Shown one piece after another: positions 30,804 through 39,372 of a DNA stretch of 64,000 nt (the stretch's first letter is position 1; the number at the start of each line of letters is the position of its first letter). The stretch is from Undaria pinnatifida (taxonomy: Eukaryota > Sar > Phaeophyceae > Laminariales > Alariaceae), in contig JABAKD010000026.1 in the NCBI GenBank assembly GCA_012845835.1, positions 13,466,111 through 13,530,110 of the forward strand. Reading direction: 5' to 3'. The position numbers and the translations under genes were made by a program. Below the pieces are notes generated by a model that worked only from the letters and a program-made list of their open reading frames with translations, had not been told where the DNA came from and searched no databases.

Positions 30804-31478
30804 CTAAGACCATCTAGAATTCCCGCGAATACACTGAAAATCCTGGTTGATGTCGCGTGCTACGACGCTGGCATTGAGGAAGAAAGAATCCAAGGTCTGG
30901 CCATACTTGAAACATGGAATTGTTCCCGTAATACTCTCCCGAAACCCAACGCATACAGGGGGTATCCTACTTAGTATATTTGGCCGCATCATCAGTAATC
31001 CGCGCAGGGGGACTACGTTGGCAATCTCACTAGTGAATCCCGTGACGATTAACTTAGGTACTTTCACCGGTTGGACCGAAGGCGTCGGGAACGAGCTCAA
31101 GTAGCGTTTCCTGAGTACATTGAAAGCCTTGTTGACGTTACCGGGAATGCCGTGTTGTCCTATGTACTTGATCATGCGGAGCAAGTTTCTGGGGGCCAAG
31201 TGCAAGATGTACGAATCCACCAAGTGTGGTCTATTATTAACAAGTCCGGCAAAGTAATTAATCCTACGCTGCCAGTCCCTCGACAGAAACACCCGCCCAT
31301 TGTGCGTTATCTTAGTAATACGCGATTTGTGCCTAGAGCGTCTGACACGTAGCATCTGCGGGAGTTGTGGCTTGGCGATTTCTCTACGCGTATGGTATCC
31401 TTTTGCGCGTGTGTGCAATCGGTTAATCCATGAGTTTTCTCTTTCTCTCCAATGGAGTGGTGTCCTCGAGTTCTCCAC
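30804..31478 (-). CDS. Unknown basic ORF (224 aa) in the 5.1 kb element
   Basis: The longest frame in the element. The N-terminal third is strongly basic (RVRRSRHKSRITKITHNGR at about residues 44-62). The middle is helical-looking and the C-terminal part has conserved-looking PxxxSRIPPVCVGFRES text. No family is recognised. Its codon use is not obviously low-complexity, and it sits with the 103 and 107 aa frames on the same strand, so it is the best candidate for an element-encoded protein. A basic N-terminus would suit DNA or RNA binding, but that is inference. Confidence 0.4.
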   Translation of the reverse strand: MENSRTPLHWRERENSWINRLHTRAKGYHTRREIAKPQLPQMLRVRRSRHKSRITKITHNGRVFLSRDWQRRINYFAGLVNNRPHLVDSYILHLAPRNLLRMIKYIGQHGIPGNVNKAFNVLRKRYLSSFPTPSVQPVKVPKLIVTGFTSEIANVVPLRGLLMMRPNILSRIPPVCVGFRESITGTIPCFKYGQTLDSFFLNASVVARDINQDFQCIRGNSRWS

Positions 31479-31635
31479 ACCCTCTAAACACCGGGGAACT
31501 ATTTCGAGGAGAACGACTACAAATTTGTTTTGGTCTGCCTTGATTTCTCTACCTGGAGCGTCTGTTATGGAAATATGCTAACGTACAGGCTCTTGCACGT
31601 TCGTCCCACGTATGTTTTCCCGTTTTTCAAATGGA

Positions 31636-31947
31636 CTATGGCGTAAATAGAACATGTGTCTTTGTCAGCGACTGGGCGTCTTCCACCTGCGCCGGGAACA
31701 ACGCGCCATTTTGAAATGTTTTCCCACTTTTTTGCTGGCAAAGTGCTCCTGGTGGCAAATCCCCCCCTTCCCCCTTACCATTTGTCACCCAAGCATTCCG
31801 AATCCTCCAATTCTTTTTTAGCGCAGGATGGTTAGACATCACTGTCTGTCTAGTTCGTACAAATTCATTTCGCATTATCCCTGAGGGAGATGCATCGTCC
31901 CATTCAAATGGTCTTGGGGGTATACGTTTACCCCGTGTCCGTGGCAT
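31636..31947 (-). CDS. Unknown ORF (103 aa) in the 5.1 kb element
   Basis: First of the three minus-strand frames, with a basic proline-containing start (MPRTRGKRIPPRPFEWDD) and no recognised domain. It ends ~160 bp before the 224 aa frame. Confidence 0.3.
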   Translation of the reverse strand: MPRTRGKRIPPRPFEWDDASPSGIMRNEFVRTRQTVMSNHPALKKNWRIRNAWVTNGKGEGGDLPPGALCQQKSGKTFQNGALFPAQVEDAQSLTKTHVLFTP

Positions 31948-32099
31948 GATTGATCGGGGGTCTAAATGCGTGGCTGTTTTTGTTTACACGTATTGTTCTT
32001 GATGGTGTGTGATCAGGTCTTCAGTTTTTTAAAGACCAGGTCGTCCAAGTGTAGTCTGCTGTGTCGTAAAGTTCATGGTGTGGTAGATGAAAGCGGTTG

Positions 32100-33240
32100 G
32101 AGAGGGGGGGGGGGGGAAGGGGTTGGGGGGGGGAAAGAGGGGCTTATATTATGATTTGATTTTCTATGTAATCGAGTTGATGGGGGTTGGGGGGGGGGGG
32201 GGGATTTAATTGTCGTGGGGTTACTCAATGTCACAGCAGTGTAATAATATGCTTTTCTGTTTCATCGCTTATGTTTCATCGTTGGAAGGAGGGGGGGGGG
32301 GGGCGGGGCGGGTTACAACAGCTTATCGCGAGGGGATTTTTCATGTGTGTAAACCTGTGGCAAATTAGGTTCAATGGGTCAGGCAGCGGGGTGGGTAAGC
32401 GTGTACCTTGAGGAGGGGGGGGGAGGGCATAATTTTCTTGAGTGTATTTCTATTTAATTGTAAGTTGATGAGGGTTAGCGAGGGGGGGGGGGGAGTAATT
32501 AAATTAGCGTAGGGATAAAACAAGGTCGCAGTGTAATGGCATACTTTTCTGTTTCATCGTTTCTGTTTCATCGTCAGGGGGGTTGGGGTGGGGGGGGGGG
32601 CTGGGGGGGCGGGGGCGGGTTGCGGGTTCCAACAGTTTATCGCGAGGGTATACAAGGTCGCAGTGTTATAACATACTTTTCATATGTGTAAACCTGTGGC
32701 AAATCATGTTAATTATGTTTAATCGGCTAGGCATGGAGGGAAGAAGGAGCGCGAGGGGGGGGGGGGGGGGGGGGGGGAATCCGGTGCGTTGTCTCTTGTA
32801 TATCTACCGGGGGGGGGGGGGGGGGGGGGGGTGAGTTTGTGGCGGGGGTATACACGGCCGCAGTATTATACTATACTTCTTATGTGTGTGGAGGCATGTG
32901 GTATATTTCTATTTAATAGGTGAGAGGGGAAGAGCAGGAAGGAAACGAGGGGTAAATATGAAGAAAAATAAAGGGGGGCGGGGGGCGGGGGGGGCGGGGG
33001 GGGGGGGGGGGGGGCGTCCCACAATTTAATGACTTTGTCAGCCTTTGTAGAATTTCAATTTGTATCATATATAACCAATCTTCATACGTCACGATAGTAT
33101 CCGTAAGGGACTCGAACATATAGCAAGGGGGAGGGGGGGAACAAAGGGGGTCAAGAGGGCAGGGGGTGGACTGGGGGGAGGGGGGGGGGGGGGGGGGGAT
33201 GGAAAGGAGGGGGGTTGAAAGCGGGTTTTCCCTCGCCCCC
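32100..33240 (+). repeat. Cluster of poly-G tracts in the right half of the 5.1 kb element
   Basis: At least ten G runs of 10-25 nt lie between 32,104 and 33,199 (for example 32,757-32,777, 32,809-32,831, 33,181-33,199). Between them recur 'tgttataacatacttttc..atgtgtaaacctgtggcaaat' and 'tttctgtttcatcgt', so this zone is a degenerate tandem array of ~270-330 bp units. The mirror-image C tracts are at 28,649-28,800. Confidence 0.75.
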
Positions 33241-33497
33241 CTTTTCGGGTTTCTTGCCTTCATCGTTTTTATCTACTAGTTTCGAAACATCTCACAATTT
33301 ATTGACCTTTTCAGCCTTTGAAGCATTTCAATTTGTATAATGTATAAAACCACTCTTCGAACGTCACGATAGTATCCGTAAGAGACTCGAACAAATTTCA
33401 AGGGGGGCACAATAAAGCATACCCGGGTGGGTCGAAATCTCCTGAGAGCCGACGTGTTCAGACAAGCCTACTCGCGTAAGTTGCCGTCAACCACCCA
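33236..33497 (-). repeat. Right terminal inverted repeat of the 5.1 kb element
   Basis: Inverted match of 28,395-28,665. The outer end reads 'aagttgccgtcaaccaccca'. Confidence 0.85.
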
Positions 33498-34130
33498 ATA
33501 TATGTGGCCATACCTTACCTACCAGCTCAGTCACGGGGGGGTTATTTCGTATCCCCAACCTCCAATTTTGATGCGTGCTCGTATTCCGAAAGGACGGAAA
33601 CAATTGAAATATTTCGTCGGATTGCATACCCGTACCAATATCTATCTGCTGAACGATACGTCGTCAGCAGCATACCATTTCAAGAAGCACACAAAAAAAC
33701 AAAACGCAGAAAACAATACAAAATGCAACCACCGTTTAAAAGTCATTCACATTTCATCTCGTACTACATCCATCCTCCTCTAGTACTACTGACCCCGGCC
33801 GTCAGGCCGACCTTCCCTCCGCCTCATTGGTCTCCTGGCCGAGGCTGGGTCCTCTTTTCCACCTTATCCACCTGAGCGATTGCACCTTATCGCCCTAAGT
33901 GGCTTGACGGAAGCCAGCATTCATCACACCTACGAGTACCAACTCTACCTGTTCAAAGAAATCGAGCATTCTGCCAGCTCAATCTCCAATTCGTATCACC
34001 AGGAGTTCATCGCACGACTACGGCGGTGGTAATGTCCTGCATAAGATCCGCGAGCTAAAAAAAATATGTCACGTAGACGATCGATATATTTTTCTTGCCC
34101 TTTCCTTCCTTCTTTCCTTTCATATATAGC
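33498..34130. other. No recognisable gene
   Basis: Small frames only; no repeat shared with the rest of the window was found. Confidence 0.4.
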
Positions 34131-34542
34131 CCCCCCTCCGATCCCTCTTGTTCAAACGCCCCACCAAAAATGAAAATCTACCAGAGTAGTAAACACTACC
34201 AGCCGGCTGGTATCATCTCATTATCCTTCTAGACATCCATGCCATAGCTCCAACTCATCTCTCCGCCATTACCCCCCCCCCTCCCCCCGCGCTTTTGTTC
34301 CCGTCCAGTTCTTTCAAACGCCTCACTTACAATCGAAATCGGCCAGAGCAATAAACACATCTAAGCGATTGATATCACGTCATTATCTTTCTAGCCATCC
34401 ATGACGTAGCTTTCATTCATCCCGCCTCTCCCCTTACAACGCCCCCTCCTTCTCCACATCCCGCACGATCACATAGACCCAGCATCGCCCGTATAGCAAG
34501 TCCCTACACATATGATTAATCCTTGATCTCATAGCTGACTGA
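34131..34542 (-). repeat. Family M related fragment
   Basis: Two successive versions of the 'aacgcccc/tcac…aat(c/g)(g/a)aaatc…ccagag…aataaacac' module and the 'ctagccatccatgacgtagctttcattcat' block, as in 17,400-17,650. It ends at the insertion point of the 236 bp MITE. Confidence 0.65.
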
Positions 34543-34778
34543 TTCTACGATAGCCCCCCCCCAAAACCAGCGGTTTTCTTTAACGAACGTTTCATGGCTG
34601 CTCGACACGAGGAAGGATGCTATGAAAAGAGTATCTGCATATATTATCTTGTTTGCGGAGGACTATCGAACGATGACGTCCGGGTGGTAAGGGGGACCGT
34701 ATTTCAGGAGATACGGCCGGGAGTTGGTTTCAAAACCGGCGATTTCGTTAAAGAAAAGTTGGGGGGGCTACCGTAGAA
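34543..34778. mobile_element. 236 bp MITE with TTCTACGRTAGCCCCCCC ends
   Basis: The left end TTCTACGATAGCCCCCCC and the right end GGGGGGGCTACCGTAGAA are inverted. A few bases inside, TTTTCTTTAACGAA (34,571-34,584) is inverted against TTCGTTAAAGAAAA (34,744-34,757). It interrupts the family M terminal sequence ('…ctcatagctg' to the left, 'cacagctggagtgtatt' to the right). The 60 aa frame inside is not considered a gene. Confidence 0.65.
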
Positions 34779-34799
34779 CCACACAGCTGGAGTGTATTA

Positions 34800-35653
34800 C
34801 AACAATGTTTGTGACCTAAACCTCTTCAAAACCCTTTCCGACCCCCCCCCCCCCCCCCCTCGCCCCCCCCCCCCCCTCGCCTCCCCCCCCTCCCCCCCCC
34901 CCCCCTCCCCCCCCCCCCACCCCCCCCCCCCTCCCCCCCCCCATTTTTTTTCCTCGCTTTTTCTTGCTCAAACTCCCCACCTAATATTTGATATCAAAAT
35001 CCGCCAGAGTAATAAACACTTCCATGCCCTAGACATCGCCTCATGATCTTTGTAGAGCCGTCCATGCCGCTCCGGCAATTCCCACCCCCCCCCGCCCCCA
35101 ACGCCCTTCCTTCCCCACCACCCGCACCATCGCCCAGACCTAGCACCACGCGTATAGCAACCCCTACATCTATCTATGCTACCTAAGGCCTCTCCCTCCC
35201 CCCCACCCCCTTTCCACCACATTCCCCCCCCCCCTTCCCCCACAAGGAGGATATATGGTTCCCACGCACAAATTTTCCTGCCGCACCTGTCCTTCCCCCC
35301 CTCCCCCCCTCCCGCCCCCTCTTTGATTAAAATCAGCGCCCCACGTCCTTAAAAACTCCGCCCTCCCCTAGCCGGTTATTCGACTTACAGGATTCACTTG
35401 ATAAACGGATGCATTTCCTTCCACGGCTGTCCAATTTTGTCCCCCTCAGAAACGGGTTTTATGGTTTCCGCGCACAGACTGCCTAACATCACCCTGTTGA
35501 CCCTGATAGCCACACTGTAGTTGCGAGGGGTGTCGCCGACCTATATCCTTAATGAGGACACGCAACCCGTAATACGCGCGATCAGAGTATCGCACAGCTT
35601 GCAAAGATGAGTTTCGACAAAATATTCGATCTCACAGCTGGAGTGTATTTTAA
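34800..35653 (-). repeat. Family M, near full-length copy
   Basis: From 'gtgacctaaacctcttcaaaac' to AGCTGGAGTGTATTTTAA, with long C tracts at 34,842-34,942 (interrupted by T or A) and shorter ones at 35,083-35,095 and 35,226-35,238. It pairs in inverted orientation with the M copy at 35,807-36,640. Confidence 0.78.
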
Positions 35654-35890
35654 TTATTATTTAGTAATAATTAAAATACAATCTTCGATCTCACAGCCGG
35701 AGTGTATTTTAGTTATTATTTATAAATAATTAAAATGGAGTGTATTTTAATTATTATTTATAAATAATTAAAATACACTGTATAAATAATTATTACTAAA
35801 TAATAATTAAAATACACTCCAGCTGTGAGATCGAAGATTTTGTCGAAACTCATCAGTGTATTTTAATTATTACTAATTAAATGATAATAA
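35654..35890. repeat. Nested AT-rich palindromes made of family M ends
   Basis: At least six M terminal fragments (TTAAAATACACT or AGTGTATTTTAA) alternate here, separated by near-palindromes such as TTATTATTTATAAATAATTA. Some carry the next ~15 bp of the M end ('ccggagtgtatt', 'cgatctcacagc'), others only the last 12 bp. It looks like repeated insertion of M elements into each other's ends, or copying errors at the palindrome. Confidence 0.7.
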
Positions 35891-36640
35891 TTAAAATACA
35901 CTCCAGCTGTGAGATCGAGAATTTTGTCGAAACTCATTTTTGCAAGCTGTGTGTGATACTCCGATCGCGCGTGTTACGGGTTGTGTGTCCTCATTAAGGA
36001 TATAGGTCGGCGACTCCCCTTGCAACTACAGTGTAGCTATAAGGGTCAACAGGGTGATGTTTGGCAGTCTGTGCGCGGAAATTTTTTAAATCCCGTTTCT
36101 GAGGGGGACAAAATCTGACAGCTGTGGAAGGAAATGCATCAGTTTATCAAATGAATATTGTAAGTCGAATATCCGGTGAGGGGAGGGCGGAGTTTTGAAG
36201 GACGTGGGGGCCTGATTTTGATCAAAAGGTGGGCGGGAGGGGGGGAGGCGTGGGAGGGGACGGGTGGGGCAGGTCAATTTGTGCGTGGAAACTATAAACA
36301 TATCTTGTGGGGGAGAGGGGGGAATGTGGCGGGGGGGGCCGGATGCGGGGGGGGAGGGCTTTAGGTCGCATAGATGTAGGGGTTAGCTATACGCGTGGTG
36401 CTAGGTCTAGGCGATGGTGCGGGTAGTGGGGAAGGAGGGGGCGTTGGGGGCGGGGGTGGGTGGGAAATGCAGCAGCAGCATGGACGGCTCTCAAACTTTA
36501 ACGAGGCGATATCCAGGGCGCGGAAGTGTTTATTTCCCTGGCGGATTTCGATAGTAGGTGGGGCGTTTAAGCAGGAGGAAGCGAGGGAAGGCGGGGGAGG
36601 GGGGCGTTCAAGAGGTTTAGGTCACATATAATATTAAAAT
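35807..36640 (+). repeat. Family M, near full-length copy (plus)
   Basis: From TTAAAATACACTCCAGCTGT through all modules to 'caagaggtttaggtcacatataatattaaaat'. An 80 bp insertion with a second terminus sits at about 35,850-35,905. G tracts are at 36,235-36,248 and 36,338-36,356. It lacks any coding region. Confidence 0.78.
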
Positions 36641-37150
36641 CAAGGATAAGGTCGACACTGATGCTCGCAACATTGTGTGATCCTCCGATCGCGCGTATTA
36701 ATCATATATATGTAGGAGCCTGCTGTACGCGCGGTGCTGGGTCTAGGCGATCGTGCGGGGTGTGGGAAAGGAGGGGGCGTTGGAGGGGGACAGGGGGCAT
36801 GAATGAAAGCTACGTCATGGATGGCTAGAAAGGTAATGACGTGATATCAATGGCTTATTAGTGTTTATTACTCTGGCCGATTTCGATTGTAAGTGGGGCG
36901 TTTGAACGAACTGGGCGGGGAACACCAGGGGGGGGGGGGGGAGTTGGAGCTACGGCATGGATGGCTAGATGGATGATGAGATGATATCAGCTGGCTGGTA
37001 GTGTTCACTACTCTGGCAGATTTTGATTTCAGGTGGTGCGTTTGAACAAGAGGGATCGGGGGGGGGGGGAGGGCGGGGAGCGAGCATTTCAATGTGCGCG
37101 CGGAAACTATAAACCCTTAAAGGGGAAGAATCTGACGGTTGCAGCAAGAA
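36641..37150 (+). repeat. Family M related fragments (plus)
   Basis: Plus-oriented copies of the modules seen in minus orientation at 17,400-17,650 and 34,131-34,530: 'gtgatcctccgatcgcgcgtattaatcatatatatgtagg', 'gaatgaaagctacgtcatggatggctagaa', 'ggtggggcgtttgaacgaactgggcggggaac', and a second shorter version to about 37,080. G tracts are at 36,930-36,941 and 37,059-37,069. Confidence 0.65.
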
Positions 37151-37394
37151 GACACCCCTTTTTATCACCCGCCTGGTAATGTTTATTTCTCTAGTGTGTT
37201 TGATGTTACATGTAGTATGCAACCCAGTTCTTAGGTGTAGTAAACAACGTGTTAAAGCTTCATAATTTGTTATGTGCGTTGATCGAAAGATAGAGTATTT
37301 TAATCGATAGGTACAATCATGCAGATACCATTATTTTTTTGCATCGCTAATTCTATACTTCGAAGTATATTATTTTATGAAAGAGATGCATATT

Positions 37395-37940
37395 GACAAA
37401 TGCAACAGGCGAGGTGATGTGGTCATGCAGTGTCACCGCCATTGAGAACGACAGGGAGATATGCGAATCGTCATTAGTTTGAAAGGAACGCTTAGCGTAC
37501 ACGCACTCAATTACGTTACTTCGTTAGCCATACTTCGCTTGGCATAGGTTAGGAGGCGATCATGCAGACGGTATGTACAGAATATCTTACGTAATAAGTT
37601 GGTAGTGCGGTTTACCGCAATTTTAGGATACCTCTCTGTATCTCCTTTTCACATCATTATTGTCTCACATATACGATTTTACGTTCATGATTTTTGCCGT
37701 GCCGATCTGGGGCTCTGAGGTCGCCAAATCCAAGACAGAGATACATCTTATAAATACACGAAGCGAGGTGACGTGGGCATGCGATGTCACCACTATTGAT
37801 CGCGAGGGTGACTTTACTTTGTTAGGCATGTGCAACTTCGTGTGGTAGAAGTTGTCAGGCGATCATGCAAACGGCCGGAGGCACGAAGTACCCTGCGTAA
37901 TAGGTTGGTAGTGTGGTCTACCGCAGTGTTAACATAACTG
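37395..37940. repeat. Diverged ~355 bp tandem duplication
   Basis: 'gcgaggtgatgtggtcatgcagtgtcaccgccattga … ggcgatcatgcagacgg … aataagttggtagtgcggtttaccgcaa' (37,408-37,625) recurs as 'gcgaggtgacgtgggcatgcgatgtcaccactattga … ggcgatcatgcaaacgg … aataggttggtagtgtggtctaccgcag' (37,763-37,927). No gene. Confidence 0.75.
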
Positions 37941-38001
37941 TCCATACTTATTACAAAATATTCTGCTTCTCTCTTCCCATTTCGATGGCTCTCCGGATTT
38001 C

Positions 38002-38535
38002 GTGACTTCTGTCTCCGTGGATGAGCCAGCCATGCGTCTACCACCCGTGTTGGTTGATGGTGAAGCATATCAGTATGAGGATCGATCCAGATATCTCGTG
38101 CACACGGGGAGCGCAGGGATGGAGACGTCATTCGCCGGCCTCACGCTGGAGCAGAATATGGGCTACATCAGGAAAGCTACCGTGGATGCTCCCACAGAAA
38201 TCGAGATGTGCAACGTCCGCGCCCGCGCAATAGCAGCAAGAACCTTGAGGGCTTGGAAAGCCCACAGGGACGCAAACCACAACAAGGCAACCTGCCATGA
38301 TGTTCAAGGATCAGCGCCGGGCCAGGAAAGACCTAGGACCCGCACGTTCCAGACACAGGGGCGCCGTCAGATCATGGAGGCACTCTGGGGTCTTGCTGCA
38401 TGGTGGCACAAGCAGCAGCTCACAAAACAGTCGTTTTGGACTGCCGGGATAATTGATGAAGTGAATAGGGGACGTTCTGGAAGCGAGAGAAGGTATTGCT
38501 TTACTTATGGGCTAAATAATTGGATGATGACGTGA
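38002..38535 (+). CDS. Unknown ORF (177 aa) within repeat R
   Basis: An open frame with METSFAGLTLEQNMGYIRKA (about residues 40-59) whose counterpart on copy 2 (minus, 61,790-61,599) reads METSFVGLTLEEHMGYIR, and with SVSVDEPAMRLPP at the start (copy 2: SVSEPAMRLPP). Conservation of protein text between the two copies suggests former coding function, but no family is recognised. The next frame, 38,520-39,254, overlaps it by 16 bp, is Pro/Ala-rich, and could be a continuation after a frame change. Copy 2 is disrupted by frameshifts and a large deletion. Confidence 0.4.
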   Translation: MTSVSVDEPAMRLPPVLVDGEAYQYEDRSRYLVHTGSAGMETSFAGLTLEQNMGYIRKATVDAPTEIEMCNVRARAIAARTLRAWKAHRDANHNKATCHDVQGSAPGQERPRTRTFQTQGRRQIMEALWGLAAWWHKQQLTKQSFWTAGIIDEVNRGRSGSERRYCFTYGLNNWMMT

Positions 38536-39372
38536 AGAAGGGCGATGAAGAAAAGGCGGGGGCGGTAGAACAGGAGTGTCTGCCGCTGGGACCACCGCCG
38601 CCACCGCCACAATCGCCACCGCCGCCGCAGCTTCTCCCGTCCGCGAAGGAAGCGACACAGCTCCCGCTTGAACAAATCGAGCTGCGAGGAAGCCAGCAAA
38701 AGGCAAAAATAGGAGGGAATGTTTGGTTTTTTCATTGGATAGATAAGGTGTCAGATTGCGGAGACGGAGCAAAAGAAGATCGAATTGCTATTTGGGACAA
38801 AAAGAACGGGGTCGAACATCAATTGTCGAACAGCTGGTCTTGGCGCAGCCATGAGTTGAAGGGCTGCAGCAGCAGCCACAGCTACCTGGTGCTGCCGCCC
38901 CAAACCCATAGCCACCCCCACAGGCGTCGCTACCGCCGCAGCCGTCGGTCAAAGCACAGCGGCTGCCGCACCAGCAGCACCCTGAGCTATCTGGTGCTGC
39001 CGCCCCGGACCCGTGGCCACCCCCAATGTCAGCAGATCTTGATGAGAGCAACGGCGAGCGGGAGATTGGTAGGCCTTTTTTTTCTGTTTTTTGTTTTGGG
39101 AGGTCAGAGCAATCGCGGGCAAGATGGAAGCGATTGGAAGCGAGAAGGCATTGGCACTGGTTGGTCCTTCAGCATCTTTTGGGGTTGGGGGCATGAGACG
39201 CCTGGTCGGCGCCTAACCCGTCTGCGGCGAACACGTGTACGCAAAAAGGAGTGACCTGCTACGAGCTGCGAGATCGAAGAGGCACGTATTATTTTCAAGT
39301 ACTACCGAAGTAGTACCCAAACAGGCTTGTTGTTAGTCGAATGATGACACCTGGTATAAAATAACTGGTATA

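Larger units (their letters stand above)
28395..33497. mobile_element. 5.1 kb transposon-like element with ~270 bp terminal inverted repeats
   Basis: The left arm (28,395-28,665) and the reverse complement of the right arm (33,236-33,497) match closely over ~265 bp, starting TGGGTGGTTGACGGCAACTT. C-rich (left) and G-rich (right) subterminal sequences are also arranged as inverted repeats: 'gccacaggtttaaac' at 29,080-29,125 is found reversed ('gtaaacctgtggcaaat') at 32,350 and 32,690. The right arm contains an extra partial copy at 33,020-33,120. Inside lie minus-strand frames of 103, 224 and 107 aa without recognisable domain. Target-site duplication is not clear. The layout fits a DNA transposon or a long-TIR element such as a reduced Maverick/Polinton-like unit, but no transposase, integrase or polymerase was recognised. 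Confidence 0.7.

Noticed and set aside
30804-31478. FKYGQTLDSFFL as a family B DNA polymerase motif (YGDTDS)
   Set aside because: One extra residue separates the motif halves and no other polymerase motif (DxxSLYP, KxxxNSxYG) or exonuclease motif is visible nearby, so a Polinton polymerase is not claimed.
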